Assembly: GCF_030272615.1 (NCBI RefSeq)
Contig: NC_081415.1
Coordinates: 506,929,373 to 506,989,372, forward strand
Direction of reading: 5' to 3'
Source: Cryptomeria japonica
Taxonomy: Eukaryota > Streptophyta > Pinopsida > Cupressales > Cupressaceae
Length of the DNA stretch: 60,000 nt
The position numbers and the translations under genes were made by a program. This document shows positions 21,987-34,274 of the stretch, piece by piece (within the stretch, counting starts at the first letter, position 1; each line of letters opens with the position of its first letter). Below the pieces are notes generated by a model. It had not been told where the DNA came from and searched no databases. It saw only the letters and a program-made list of their open reading frames with translations.

Positions 21987-23060
21987 ATGGAGATAACAAC
22001 CAAAACACTAATGGAACAAAATGAAAGAACCCAAATCCTAATGAAAGCCTTGCAAAATATGAACACCTCAATAAATGATCTTAAATCAAATTCTAGTGGA
22101 AGGGACATTAGTACAAATCACTCAAAAAATAATAGTAGATCATCTACACCTAGGATCCCAAAGCCATCCTTCCTACCAAGAAATGATAAACTAGGGGAGG
22201 AAGAAGAAATTACTCATCTCCAAAACAGCACAGAGGAAATGGCAGAAGCATTCACAAACTCAAATCCGGAAATAAGAAGGGTTGTATCATTTAGGGAGTT
22301 TTGTGAAGCCAAGAGACATGAGACCCCTAGGAGAGAAAAAGGACATACAAGCAAGGACTTGAAGCATAAGATAGACAAGGTAACCCTCCCCAACTTTGAT
22401 GGGTCAGACAAAATGACAGCCCATGCTTAGTTACAAAAATTAAATAATTATTTGTCTCTCAGCTCTATGACGGAAGAGGACGCATTCCAATTCGCCATCC
22501 TACACTTGGAAGGCTTAGCCCACGAATGGTGGCACCATGGGATCCTCACTCAAGGGCATCAAAATATAACTTCTTATGAAGAATTCTCACAGAAATTAAT
22601 TAAAAGGTTTGACCATAAGCATCCCCAAAAAGACTTCAAAGATTTGACTCAGCTAAAGCAGCTAGAGACAATGGATGAATACATCACTCAATTCCAAAAA
22701 ATTGAGATGAAGACAGGTTAACCTACGTATTTGTGGAAGGGCTGAAAGAATCATTAAGAGGATTAGTGGGTGCCCTCAATCCAATGTCTCTAGATGATGC
22801 TATTGAAAAGGCTTTGAGATTGGAAGCATCAACCCCTAATAAAAAGGCTCCCTATGATCATACAAAAACCTTCCACAAAAAGGACAAACACCACAAGAGT
22901 CCCACAAACATTAACGAGCTTAAAAGAAAAAACTTGTGCTTCAAATGTCAAGAACCGTAGGAGAAAGGGCACAGCTGTCATAAAGGAGGCTTAGATAAGA
23001 AAAGACCATGCTATAGATGCAAGGAGAAATGGGAACCTGGCCATAAATGCAAAAGCCAAG
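21987..23060 (+). pseudogene. gag: chromovirus 2 gag
   Basis: The frame starts at ATG 21987 just after the truncated LTR. It carries VTLPNFDGSDKMTAHA, a stop at 22428, then LHLEGLAHEWWHHG, EFSQKLIKRFDHKHPQKDF and FVEGLKESLRGLVGALNP after another frame break near 22720. Two zinc knuckles follow: CFKCQEP with a stop in the knuckle near 22960, and CYRCKEKWEPGHKC near 23011. Organisation matches chromovirus 1 gag, but the sequences differ clearly, so this is a distinct element. Confidence 0.85.
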
Positions 23061-23682
23061 CCCATCAATTGGAGGCAACTTCTGAGGAAGAGAGTGAAGA
23101 GAAACCTAACAAGAAGGCTAAGTATGATGAAAAAGAACAAGTAATTCTAGCCACTATCACTCAAACCTCCAAAAACTGCCCTTTTCACAGTAAGAGCACC
23201 CTCAAAGGACCAAAACTCATGACCTTAGTGGATAGCAAAGCCTCTCACAATTTCATAGTTGAAAAATTGGTGGCAAAAAGGAAGTTGGAAAGGAAAAATT
23301 TTAAAGGATTTACGGCAGCAATAGCAACAAGAGCCATGGTCCAATGCACAAAAATTGTTCCTAAAATAGAAATGCTCCTAGGGGAACACCCCATCAAGGA
23401 GGACTTTTATGTAGTACCCTTGGATACTGATATAATATTGGGCACCCCATGGATATACTCCTTGGGATGTTTTATGTTCGATCTACCAATCTTAACAATC
23501 CACTTCCAACATGAAGGGCAAGAAGTTACATTAAAAGGGCTTCCCAACGGATCTCCAAAAGTAGTTTCTTGCAAGAGAATGGAAAGAATTTTTAGGTAAG
23601 AAAAAAAAAAAAAAAGTTTACTATTGATAATAACATTGTTGTTTCTCTTGTAAAAGTACCTTGTCCTAATTACAAATATTAT
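23061..23682 (+). pseudogene. chromovirus 2 protease region
   Basis: After an acidic, Lys-rich linker (SEEESEEKPNKKAKYDEKE) comes the protease active-site block LMTLVDSKASHNFIV at about 23218; the usual DTG is replaced by DSK, so the enzyme would be inactive. The second block FYVVPLDTDIILGTPWIYSL is preserved. The frame ends at 23599, followed by an A-run and about 80 AT-rich bases before RT starts. Confidence 0.83.
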
Positions 23683-23683
23683 T

Positions 23684-25335
23684 ATGTTTATGATGTTTAG
23701 GAAGGGTCGAGGAGAATGGGCAGCTCAGTGTATGATCCTTGACAAGTCTACTCCACAAGAGAAAGCCACACACATTGATATAAGACCCATTCTCTTGAAG
23801 CATAAAAGGGTTTATAATGACATTCCTCCAGAGCTACCCCCCAAAAGGGGATTTGAGCACATCATAGAATTGGAGAAGGGAGCACAACCTGTAATCACCA
23901 CTCCCTATAGGCATCCACAAAAATTTAAGGAGGAAATAGAAAAAACTATAAATGAATTATTCGAAATGGGCCAAATTCAACCTAGTTCAAGCCCATTTGC
24001 ATCATCAGTTGTACTTGTAAAAAAGGACGGAACAATGAGGATGTGTATAGATTACAGGGCCTTGAATAAAAAGACTATTAAAAATTGATATCCTAATCCT
24101 AGAGTGGATGAGCTTATAGATGAACTTCATGGGGCCAAGTATTTCTCTAAGATCGACTTAAGGTCAGGGTATCACCAAATAAGAATGAGAGAGGAAGATG
24201 TTCCAAAAATAGCTTTCAAATGCCACTATGGCCATTTTGAATTTCTAGTTCTACCCTTCGGATTAACAAATGCCCCGGCTACATTTCAGTCTTGTATGAA
24301 TCATACCTTCAAGAAGCAACTTAGAAAATTTTTGTTAATATTCTTCGATGCATTGTTCCACGGTTGTTGGTGACAGAGAGACGGGGGGACGAGCTTCGGG
24401 GACGGGGGGACAAAGGGAAAAAGTTTGGGGGACGGGTTTCGAGGACCGGGGGACTTGAACCTAGGGGAAGAGAAACGTGTTTCCGTCGAACACTGCAGTT
24501 CGATGACATCTTGATTTACAGTAAAACGTGGGAGGATCATCTTAGGCATATTGATGAAGTATCAACAATTCTTGAGAAAGAATCATTATATGCCAAAGCT
24601 TCAAAGTGTGAATTTGGACTAAAAGAAATTTTATACTTAGGCCACAAGATCAATGAGCAGGGTGTAGTGTGGACAAAGAGAAAATCAAGGCTATTAAGGA
24701 ATGGCCTAGACCCACAACCTTAACCCAGCTAAGAGGATTCGTTGGACTATACAGTTATTACCGAAGGTTTGTGAAAGGATTTTCAAAAATTGCAGCCCCC
24801 CTCATAGATCTAACCAAAAAGAGAGTGTTTGGATGGAACAAACAAGCTCAACAGCCTTTGAAACCCTTAAAGTTGTAATGAGCTCATGTTCTGTTTTGGC
24901 CATTCTCGACTTCTCCTGACCATTTGAACTTCAATGTGATGCATCCGGGGAGGGCATTGGTGCAGTCCTCATGCAGAATAAACACCCAATTGCCTTTGAA
25001 AGAAGGAAACTCGCTACTTCCGAAAGGTTCTACTCCATCTATGACAAAGAGATGTTTGCTATCATGGATGCCTTGGCAAAATTTAGGCAATACTTGGTTT
25101 GTGGAAAAAATTTGGTCAAAACAAATCATAACAGCTTGCAATTCTTTTTAAAACAAAGAGACCTTAACGATCATCAACAGAAGTGGGTAAGCAAACTGCA
25201 AGCTTACAATTTTGACATAGAATATGTTAAAGAGAAGAATAATATGGTAGTTGATGCATTGTCTAGAAGGCCCTATTTATGTAGCCTACTAGATATCTCA
25301 GTAGATTGGAAGCACTCCATTATTGCAGAATATGC
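23684..25335 (+). pseudogene. pol: chromovirus 2 reverse transcriptase-RNase H, split by a MITE
   Basis: RT blocks: TTPYRHPQKFKEEIEKTI, SPFASSVVLVKKDGTMRMC, YRALNKKTIKN followed by a stop at 24086, [14 protein letters not shown] and [16 protein letters not shown]. The catalytic FFDD motif is cut at 24350 by a 145-bp insertion and resumes as FDDILIYSKTWEDH at 24499. A frameshift near 24665 precedes EWPRPTTLTQLRGFVGL and YYRRFVKGF. RNase H reads FYSIYDKEMFAIMDALAKF, HNSLQFFLKQRDLNDHQQKW and VVDALSRRPYLC, with its first Asp block broken near 24900-24960. Confidence 0.88.
24351..24495. mobile_element. 145-bp G-rich MITE in the RT catalytic motif
   Basis: The inserted DNA starts CATTGTTCCACGG and ends CCGTCGAACACTG; the inverse of the end, CAGTGTTCGACGG, matches the start at 11 of 13 positions. 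TTCGATG flanks it on both sides (24344-24350 and 24499-24505), with CAG between the right terminus and the right repeat. The interior is GGGGGACG-rich and non-coding. Termini match those of the 963-bp element at 46066-47028, so both belong to one hAT-like family. Confidence 0.8.
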
Positions 25336-26731
25336 CAAAGACTCCTATGCAAATGACATCATGGAAGGGAATATACAACATGAAGATTATAAAGTGGTAG
25401 AGGAACTCATCCTCTATAAAAACAGAATATACCTCACACCTAGTTCAAAAATAAAGTCATGAATTATTAGGGAATTCCATGACAACCCCTTAGCAGGACA
25501 TCTAGGATATTACAAAACATATAAACAAGTGAGGGAGAAATATTCTTGGAAAGGACTTAAGAAGAATATATTGAAGCATGTCCAAGAATGCATGACATGC
25601 CAAAGGAATAAGGCTGAGCAAACACATCCAGCGGTTCTACTCCAACCTCTATCGGTACCAGATCAGAAATGGGAAAGTATTTCCATGGATTTCATAGTGG
25701 GCCTTCCTAAAATCCAAGGGAAAGACTGCATATTTGTAGTAGTGGATCGATTGACCAAATATGCACATTTTATGGCCATATCTACAGACTATAGAGCCCC
25801 TCAAATTGTCGATGTTTTCTTCAAAGATGTGTTTAGGTTACATGGGTTGCCTAAGAACATCATCAGTGACAGGGATAGCCGATTCCTTAGTATGTTTTGG
25901 CAGGAGCTTTTTCGCTTAACAGGCACTGAATTAACACCTAGTACCAGCTATCATCCTTAAACTGATGGACAAATGGAAATTGTTAATAAATGGATAGAAG
26001 GATATTTGAGGAATTATACTACAGGACAACAAAATGCATGGGTAAAGTGGCTACACCTCGGAGAATATTGTTATAATACTACACACCATCTATCCATTGG
26101 AATGAGCCCATTTAAAGCCCTATACCATTATGAGCCTACTTCTTTTGGGAGTTTGATCCTTCCAGAAAGCAAGGTTCCAAGAGCTAGGGATTTTGCACAG
26201 CAAAATGTTGACATCATGAATGTTCTCAAAGACAACCTACACCATGCTCAGAAACAACAAAAGATCTATGCTGATCAGAATAGAACTGAACAGACATTTG
26301 AGGTGGGAGATTTGGTCTTCTTAAGGCTACAACCATACAAGCAATCTTCCATCAAAACTAGCAGAGCAGAAAAACTTAAGCCACGTTTTTATGGACCCTA
26401 CAAATTCCTAAGGAAAATTGGTGAAGTGGCATATGAACTGGAGTTGCTGGTAAATAGCAGAATTCACAGTGTTTTCCATGTTTCACGACTTAAGAGAGTC
26501 CTTGGGCAACAAGTTATGTCGTGCGAAGAGTTACCCCCACTTGATGATGAAGGTAAGCTCATCTTAGAACCGGAAAGGATTCTCAACATGAGGGAAAAAA
26601 GATTGAGGAATAAAGTCATTCCAGAGTATTTGATCAAATGGAAAGGTCTCCCTAAAGAAGATGCAACATGGGAAGGAGCAGAAATTTTTGGACACCCAAA
26701 CCTTAAATTGCTTGAGGAAAAGCAAATTTAG
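25336..26731 (+). pseudogene. pol: chromovirus 2 integrase with chromodomain
   Basis: The best preserved polyprotein part in the window. The zinc-binding region has CMTCQRNKAEQTHP after a stop at 25460. The DDE core shows SMDFIVGLPKIQGKD, VVVDRLTKYAHF, NIISDRDSRFLSMFW and TDGQMEIVNK, with all three acidic residues present and one stop at 25958. It continues through HLGEYCYNTTHH, FKALYHYEP, the GPY/F block LKPRFYGPYKFLRKIGEVAY and VFHVSRLKRVLG. The C-terminal chromodomain has EPERILNMREKRLRNK and EYLIKWKGLPKEDATWEG, and the stop is at 26729-26731. Confidence 0.92.
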
Positions 26732-26742
26732 GAAGGGCAAAC

Positions 26743-27388
26743 TATAATATCCCTAAATAAATATTAATATTCAATCAAATAATTGTACTCTTATTAATGT
26801 TATTTTATAATTTCTATCTTATATACTTTTATATAATCCATGTCTATATATTAATTTTTAATATTTAATATTTAATAACAATCATTAATATTTGATATAT
26901 ATATTAATCTCTGTTTAAATATTAATTTTATATTAACCTTCAATATTATTAATATCAATCGAGGAAAGATTATTCCCGATAAAGCACGAACTGTTGGAAA
27001 CATTGTTCGTGACTCTTCACAAAGAAAGTCACGATCCTACTCTACCACGAATTATATAAAGGAAATTTCACCACTAGCCAAAAGGGATATAGAGGATCAA
27101 GGGGACAAGGAATCAGACTGTCAGAAAGGCAATATAATAAAAGAATGTATCTTGGAAGAGAAACTAACTAGTTATCTAATCGTAGAATAGCAGTAAACTA
27201 TACAATGTTACACTGGATATTTACAAACATAAATACAGTCAGATATATAATAATAGGTCTGGATATTTAAATTAATCATGATAACAATTAAGTTATATAA
27301 CAGTAAGAGAAACTATGTTAAATCGGTATAACAGTGGTATTACTTAATATACAATTGCCATTACTACCAGCAACTAAGGAGAGGTGAT
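26743..27388 (+). mobile_element. chromovirus 2, 3' LTR, left part
   Basis: The LTR begins TATAATATCCC after the purine-rich GGAAGGGCAAAC that follows the integrase stop. It is very AT-rich (many TTAATATT words). It is cut by the LINE at 27388, and its end may be GGGGACATTACA at 41965 on the far side, giving about 1.04 kb in total. No 5' partner LTR is present in the window, so the pairing is inferred from position and termini. Confidence 0.6.
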
Positions 27389-27406
27389 AAAAGGCAAGAA
27401 CCGGAA

Positions 27407-29074
27407 ATGGAGTTGGGCGGGAGTCTGCTGAGCGGCAAAGATGTTGGGGCTCGGACAGGAATCTCTGCGCACAGGCTGCATGCTTCAGACAAATCTACGG
27501 GTGATACTGAGGATGGGGATTGCAACACGGACGGGGACCCCCATCCTGTGGACCCTCCTTTTGAACCTGGAGAAGGCCAATTTTCACGGGTCCTTGGGTC
27601 GTGTGGAAAAGGTTCTTCGAGAGGGGAATCTGAGCTGAAACAGAACGTGGTTTTCCAAGGCCCCCTGAAATCTTGGGCTGGCTTATTTGGTATGAAACCT
27701 ACCGGTAAGTTTGCCTTTCCTAAGGTGAAAGATATTTCAAATAAGATAGAGGGCAACTTTGCCATCTCCATTCCGGACGCTATGATTGAGTATAATATAT
27801 CCTTAATGGCTTTCACTTTGGTGGGTAAATTTGTTGGTCCAAGGCCTAACATTGAGAATGTAAGGGTCTTCGCTAAAAAGAAATGGCATCTGAAAGGTCA
27901 AGTTGATATTTCAACGTTGCCCAAAGGATTTTTTGCTTTTAACTTCTCCTGTTCAAAAGATTTAGAGGCGGTGCTTTGTGGAGGCCCATGGATGTTTGGT
28001 AAAACCTCCTTGACTTTAAGAAAATGGTCCCCGAAGCTAAAGCTAAATGATTCATCCTTTTTTGATTCGGCTCCAGTTTGGGTAAGACTGTCTGGTTTGC
28101 CTTTGGAGTTTTGAGTTGAAGATGTGTTTAAAGGGATAGCTAGCTCTTTTGGGGAACTTATTGCTACTGATCCTATGACAACTGCAAGGAAAAGGTTAGT
28201 TTATGCTAGAATTTGTGTGAATGTATGCCATAACTCAGATCTCCCTTCATCTATTGATATCCTCTCAAAACTCGGGACATGGGAGCAGCCTATCGAATAC
28301 GAATCTCTTCCTTTTGTGTGTTTTCATTGCAAAAAAGTTGGACATTGGGCCAAAGGTTGTCCGAGCAATCCGAAGATCGCTTCTAAGAACATAGGGGTTC
28401 AAAAGCAAGTCTGGAAAGAGAAACCAGGTAAGGATGACGGGAGGTCTAATGGCACGAGGCTGCAAGCTCCAGAGATCCTAGTTGTTGGGATTAAGGTAAA
28501 TAAGGAAGGAGAACCTAGTGAGAATGATTGAGTGGATTCTAATAATGTTGACCTGCAACCCAGTGGTGATAGTCAGAAATTGCAACTGGAAGAAGGAGAG
28601 ATAGATGAACCGGTGGCAAATGGGAAGGTACCTTCAAAGGAAGACAAGGTGGACAATGAAAGTATTGATTACTCTGAGGTGCTTGAAATTCATCGCGAAA
28701 AAGATGAGGAGCCTATTAGTCCTATGGGATTAAGTTCGGATTCTCAAGATTCAGTTAGCCAGGAAGCTTTGAAGATTTTAAAAGATAATATAAGTACCCC
28801 GAACTACAAGCTGAAGAATCAAAATATGAAAGACTTCAAGAATGATGATGATGGGGATGGGGACTTCCGCACAGTGGGGAAAAAGAAGAATAAGAAAACA
28901 GGTAATGTCATGGGTATCCAAACCAGCACAAGAGCTAAGGCTGATGTTGGCAATTCCAAATCTTCCCCGGGCGGAAAATCGGCTAGGTGGCACAGAGAAA
29001 ATGAAACTAAACAGAACATAGCTAATGGAAGTCAGCATACCATCTTGGAGACTTGTTCCCCCCTGTCTAAATGA
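27407..29074 (+). pseudogene. LINE ORF1, DUF4283-like protein with zinc knuckle
   Basis: ORF1 proteins bind element RNA. A Pro/Gly-rich N-terminus leads into a DUF4283-like domain (ALVGKF-type region FTLVGKFVGPRPNIENVR, WHLKGQVDISTLPKGFF, GGPWMFGKTSLTLRKW, VWVRLSGLPLEF). A TGA stop at 28112 occupies the place where relatives have Trp. A CCHC zinc knuckle CFHCKKVGHWAKGC lies at about 28319-28360. A second TGA lies at 28529, followed in the same frame by an acidic tail with a Lys-rich patch (GKKKNKKTG). The stop at 29072-29074 overlaps the ORF2 start (ATGA), so reinitiation coupling is likely. Confidence 0.87.
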
Positions 29075-30418
29075 AGGTGATATCTTGGAACATAAGGGGT
29101 CTAAATGGTCCCCATAAACAGAACATATTAAGGAATCTGGTTAGAGACCATAAACCGGATGTTGTCTTAATTCAAGAAACTAAGATGAGTAAAGAAAAAG
29201 TGGAAAACATTAATGCTTTTGCTTTTGGAGGGGTTGTTGGTAGTAGCTCTGAAGGGGCTTCAGAAGGTGTTGCTATCTTCTGGAATAAGAAGGTTATGGA
29301 GGGCGAAGTGATCCAAGCTGAAGGTAATCTGATAAGCATCAGATTTAAGCATATTAGGGATGATTTTATTTGGGTCCTTTCTAACATCTATGCTCCAAAC
29401 TCTAAAGTTGCCAAATCTAAATTTTGGAAAGTTGTGGAGGAAAACAGAAAAGGCTTTCAACATGATCCTTGGATGATCATGGGTGACTTTAATACTCCCC
29501 TATATGACTTTGAAAAGTATGGAGGATCTCAAATTCTTCTAGATAGCAAAACTGATCTTATGAATTTCACTACTAACATGGCTCTCACTGATGTGGAGAT
29601 GTGTGAGGCGGCCTTCACTTGGTCAAATAAGCGGGATGGTGATGAGCTGATTCAGGTTAGACTGGATAGAGCATTAATCTCCAATGATTGGTTCACTAAG
29701 TACAACAGCACTTTATCTGTCATCAATAGAATAGGATCAGACCACTTCCCTATTTCTTTTGTTGCTGAACCTCTTGTTAAAAGACATTGCTTCCCTTTCA
29801 GATTTGAGAAAATGTGGAATATTCAGGTAGAAGGATTTGCTATGTTTAGAATTGTTAAGAAACTTAGGCATGTTAAGGACAGAGTTAGGGTCTGGAACAA
29901 GGAAGTTTTTGGAGATATATTTGTTATGAAAAATGCTTTAAAAACAGAGTTAAAATCAATCCAAGATTCTATCCAAAAAGATGGCTATAACTCTATCTCT
30001 AGGGATAAAGAGAATGAGATCCTTGTTAAATATCATAAAATCATAGCCAATGAAGAAGACTTTTGGAGACAAAGATCTAGGGCTCTTTGGTTGTCGGCTG
30101 AAGATAAGAATACTTAATATTTCCATTTGTCCACTGTTAGACACAAAGCTGCCAACAGGATTTCCCAGCGAGTGGTGGACGGCAATATCATTAAAGGAAA
30201 TGATAATATTGCTAAGGAGGCTGCCCGCTTTTTTTCTGAACTCGTATCTGCTAATTCTAACCTTTGTAGTGAAGATCAAGATTCCTTACTGGGAAATATT
30301 CCGAAGGTTATTGGATTGGAGCAGAATAAGGTATTATGTGCCATTCCCTCTTATAATGAAATTAAAAGGGCTGTTTTTTCTTTTCAAGGAGATAAATCTC
30401 CTGGGCCTGATGGGTACC
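29071..30418 (+). pseudogene. LINE ORF2, endonuclease and RT N-terminal part
   Basis: The frame opens MKVISWNIRGLNGPHKQN, the start typical of apurinic-type LINE endonucleases. Catalytic landmarks follow: LIQETK, NIYAPNSKV, MGDFNTPL, VRLDRALIS and SDHFPISF. These make the nick that primes insertion. A linker with WNKEVFGDIF and EEDFWRQRSRALWL leads to a TAA at 30115-30117, beyond which the frame continues FHLSTVRHKAANRI to FQGDKSPGPDGY. It is cut at 30418 by LTR A. Confidence 0.92.
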
Positions 30419-30770
30419 TGTTGTGACGTTTTCACACATCACCCCATTGCAAATGGGGACCCTTGCTTTTTTGCTTTTTAGGGTTTGTTTTTTGGTCTTT
30501 TAGGGTTTTGTTAGTTAGCCTTTGCATTTTGAGTGTTGTCGGGGAGATCAATAGGATAGCAGGTCCTGCTGGAGTGAAGTCCTGATCCTGAAATTTGGCT
30601 AAGTCTGGAATGTCCTGATCCTGAAATTTGACTAAGTAGAAACTGAAAAACCTCAAAAAACTAGATTTTGCAATATAACTCCTAGAGATCTGAAACCACT
30701 CTTCTTTCTTATACTTAAATGTTATATTCCATAAAAATTATCCTGATAGAGAGTTCAAAAAGTCAAATTT

Positions 30771-31873
30771 CGCTCCTGTCCTTCACTGAGGATCCAGAGC
30801 GAATTTCGCTCCTGTCCCTCTCCAAGGGACCAAGGCAAAGCGCTCCTGTCCCTCACCAAGGGTCCAGGGCGAAAAGATTTATTTGAGTCATTCCTGGCCT
30901 TGTTTGGTCAGATTGAAACATCAAAGGCATGGTGAAGGACGAAATGAGCATGATAGAGCATCCAGACTTGATCAAAGACAATGAAATGATGGAGTTTTTG
31001 TCTACAAAGGTAAAAGCGCTCCTGTCCCTCACCAAGGGACCAAAGCGATTTTCTTTATATACACATTTTTAGACCTTTCTTAGACTTGAACTCTTATTCA
31101 TGGCGTGTAACAAGATGATATCTTCCTTAGCCAAGACATTTCATGGTGAAAAGTGAAGCATTTTGGCCTAGAAGACAAAATTCGCTCATGTCCCTCACTG
31201 AAGGACTAGAGCTTGAATTTCAAATTTGCACTGTTCTTGCAGGATCAAGACAATTTTATGATTTGAAGAGACCAAGGAAAACATGATTTATCCATTGAAT
31301 ATAATTTGGAAGGCTAACAAAGGACAGATAAGCTTGGATTTGCAAAATCGCTCCTATCCCTCTCCAAGGGACCAGGGCGAAAAACCTAATATCTAGTCCT
31401 TCTCGCCAAGTTTGGACAAATCTAGGCCAAGGCGCGAATTTGAAATGATGTTTAAAATGCCTTGAGGTTGATATGATCAAGAATTTGCACAATGGATGCA
31501 AAAGGCGCTCCTGTCCCTCACTAAAGGACTAGGGCGATTTTTATAAAATCAACAATTTCCCTCCGAGATTATGCTAAGGCAAAGTTGAGCAAGATTGGAA
31601 AGGTCTTCTAAATCATGATGAACAAAGGTTTGACTCCAAAAACTTGATGATCCTAGGCCAAATGCAAAAGGCGCTCCTGTCCCTCACTGAAGGACCAGGG
31701 CGAAAATCTCTAGAACATCAATTTTGCCTTGCAAAAAACGAGTTGAACATGCACTGAAGGGACGAAGGGGATCATTGCTAGCCCCACAACGTGAATTGGC
31801 AATTAAAAAATGAAGGATTGAGGACAAAAGTGAAAAGGCGCTCCTGTCCCTCTCCAAGGGACCAGAGCGAAGT
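30771..31873. repeat. nine hairpin motifs, mostly 166-bp spaced, in LTR A
   Basis: Copies of a 31-33 base motif start at 30771, 30807, 30841, 31017, 31183, 31349, 31506, 31672 and 31839. The left arm is CGCTCCTGTCCCT and the right arm AGGGACCAGGGCG, separated by CACC or TCCA; the arms pair imperfectly (inverse of the right arm: CGCCCTGGTCCCT). Intervals from 31017 on are 166, 166, 157, 166 and 167 bases. Sequence between motifs is barely conserved, while the arms are. Two motif-free units with GTCCTGATCCTGAAATTTG lie just upstream near 30580-30630. Confidence 0.9.
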
Positions 31874-33417
31874 TATTGGCATTCACTATTTTCTACTTGC
31901 GCGTTAATATCCTCCAAATCGCATGAAATGCCAAAATCATCAACTTCGAAATATTTGAAAAAATTAAATTAAATTGGCATTTAATAAATTAATTTTGGGC
32001 CTCAAAAAATCAAATTTCTATTATAAAGGCATTTAAAATTAATTTTTGTGAAATAAAAAATTAAAAGTTGAGCGCACAAGGCATTATTTTGTCTTTATTT
32101 ATCAAGTCGGCCTTCTTCTTAATGTTTTTTATATTTTATTTTTTGGCTTATTTTGTCAAGTCGGCCTATGGGAGATGTAGAAGGTGAGCGCTCTATATAT
32201 TGGAGGTGTTGTTTCACAATTCAAATCATTCAATCATCCTTTCAAGTATGAAATTGGAGAGCAATTTGAGGAGCGAAATCCAAAGGAGTGGAGCGAATTT
32301 CTACTAAGTGTGGAAGAAGCTAGTGGAGGGCGAAATTCATCTTGAAAGCTATTGGAGAGGCGAATTTCTAGCTAAGATTGGAGGATAATTTCCAGATTTT
32401 TTTGAAGACATTTGAAGGCGAATTTCCAGATTTTTGAAGAGGCTAGTGGAGTTTATTCTTTTTCAAACTAGAGGAGGCGTACTTCATCCAAGGAAGGACT
32501 ATAAATCTTGCCCAACAAAATCCGGTCCTCTTCCTTCATTTTTCAAGGTTTTGTACTTAAATACTCAAAGGGAAGGTATGAAGAATCATTTTTTGAAGTT
32601 CTTATTCAAGACTTATTATGATCCCATTGCAATTTTGTAAAGTCTAAGTCTTGAAGATCCAAATCCCATTCATTATTAATTTGAAAATGTGTAGTTCTTG
32701 ATTTATCATGACTTTTTCAAATTAATATCTTAAGTTTTACAGTTGAAAGGTCTTAAATTTCATGCTTTGAGGTTTGATGCTCAAAAGACTCAACTTTAAT
32801 ATTTTGTGTAGGCATCAAATGGAGATCCCGGAGTTGTAAAATCAAGCCAGATCAAGGACGGTCTCCTCCAAGGACGATCACGCAAGGACAAGGGCGACCT
32901 CCTCCAGCCTAGCATCGACAAGGACGGCCTTCTTTGGACTAACGTCATCAAGGGCGACCCCTTCCAATCCAGCATTCCAAAGCGAGGTATATCATCATCC
33001 TGCAAATCAAGGACACAAGAAGTTAGAACAAGGGTTCGTTGAAGAAGCAGATAGTTCCAGATAAATTAATTAAAGCTAGCTTCTCAACAACATCAAGTTG
33101 AATATTTACCAAGTTACAAGTGTCAGACGAAGTGGCATCCTAGTCATCACTTCTCCAGTCAGTGTGGTCCACCTCAGCATTTCCAGATTCAATGTACCTA
33201 ACTCATGGAAGGTGGCACAAACTCCGATGTACCTACCCCAGCTATCCATTGGTGGAATTTTCTAGAGAGGACATGTGTCCAAGCAATACAATTTTATCAT
33301 TGCTCAAGCATTAAATGTTATGTAATGGTTGTAACAAACCCTAATTAGGGTTTTCATTGTAAAATCTTGGCCATTGATCTCGAATTGATCTCAGCCATCG
33401 AATTGTATTGAGGGCAC

Positions 33418-33426
33418 TATATAAGC
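33418..33426 (+). promoter_or_regulatory. LTR A TATA box
   Basis: CTATATAAG lies downstream of AACCCTAATTAGGGTTTTC (about 33338-33356) and of CTTGGCCATTGATCTC. The same order occurs in LTR C. An AATAAA signal 152 bases downstream supports this as the U3/R boundary. Confidence 0.65.
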
Positions 33427-34274
33427 CCTAGCATTTCATTTTGTAAATATAGTTAGGGATAGTAAGTTAGAAATTAGAAGATTAGAGCTTTTGGAGAGAA
33501 GAAAGTTATTTTGTAGCAAGATTGAGCATTGAAGAGAGAATTTTAAGCAATTGTTGTCTATTTTTGGCTTTGAGATCAATAAAATATTGAAGTTATGGTG
33601 TTTTATTGCAATTCTTGTGGCTACTTTCATGGTTGCTTACTTTCTTGAATCATTCTTGGTCGAAGTAGTATTTAAATTTGAAGGACTAAGTGTTGAGCTT
33701 GATCTTTGGTGAGATTCACGTTCCAAACCACTAGCTTCTTGCTGATTGTAAGGATGCCTTGTGTGGTCAACTGGAGATATTTGGATTGCTTAAACCTTCA
33801 ATCATTATTGAACTATTGATATGTAGCTTCATGGTAGTGTCTATGATTCTTGATGAATTGAAAAATCATTAGTCACCTTAGAAGATCGCATCAATTTCAG
33901 TAGAGTTGTTATTCCTTGGCAATACTGAAATTGGTAGAATCTTACCAAGTCTAGCCTACATCGAATCATTCTTAGGATTAGATTAGAATTCATCTCTTGC
34001 AAACCCCACCTTTTGATCCTTTTTTGAGAACTTGTTAGTTTTAGGAAATTCTGTTCCTGCAATACGGAAACATAAGGCCCCTTGATGAAACAACATTCAC
34101 AACAACCACTGGTGCTTATCCACACGTAGAGACCCTACATACAAGAACCTTGAAGTCATCCCGATTGATCCTTTTTGCGACATCTTCAGCATTCGGAGGC
34201 TTTACTCAAGAGAGGATAAGGTACCCTTAGGTATTTTATTCTGTGTTTGATAGTGTACAAAATACACCTCAACA

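Larger units (their letters stand above)
30419..34274 (+). mobile_element. LTR A, 3,856-bp solo LTR in LINE ORF2
   Basis: Starts TGTTGTGACG and ends ACCTCAACA, flanked by GTACC at 30414-30418 and 34275-34279. Removing it with one duplication restores the RT frame (DGY then PMFFFHHFW). No pol or gag domain lies inside. The upstream part carries nine copies of a hairpin motif; a TATA box lies at 33418-33426 and AATAAA at 33578-33583, so U3 would be about 3 kb. The region 31880-33100 holds no gene; it repeats GCGAATTTC-type words. Its 3' end matches LTR C (inverted) and partly LTR B. Confidence 0.9.

Noticed and set aside
24344-24505. An intron within chromovirus 2 RT
   Set aside because: No GT-AG boundaries; flanking TTCGATG copies and inverted termini fit a transposon better.
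30771-31873. Possible tRNA or ribozyme genes in the hairpin array
   Set aside because: No cloverleaf, A/B box or catalytic core consensus was seen; the motif is a simple imperfect stem.
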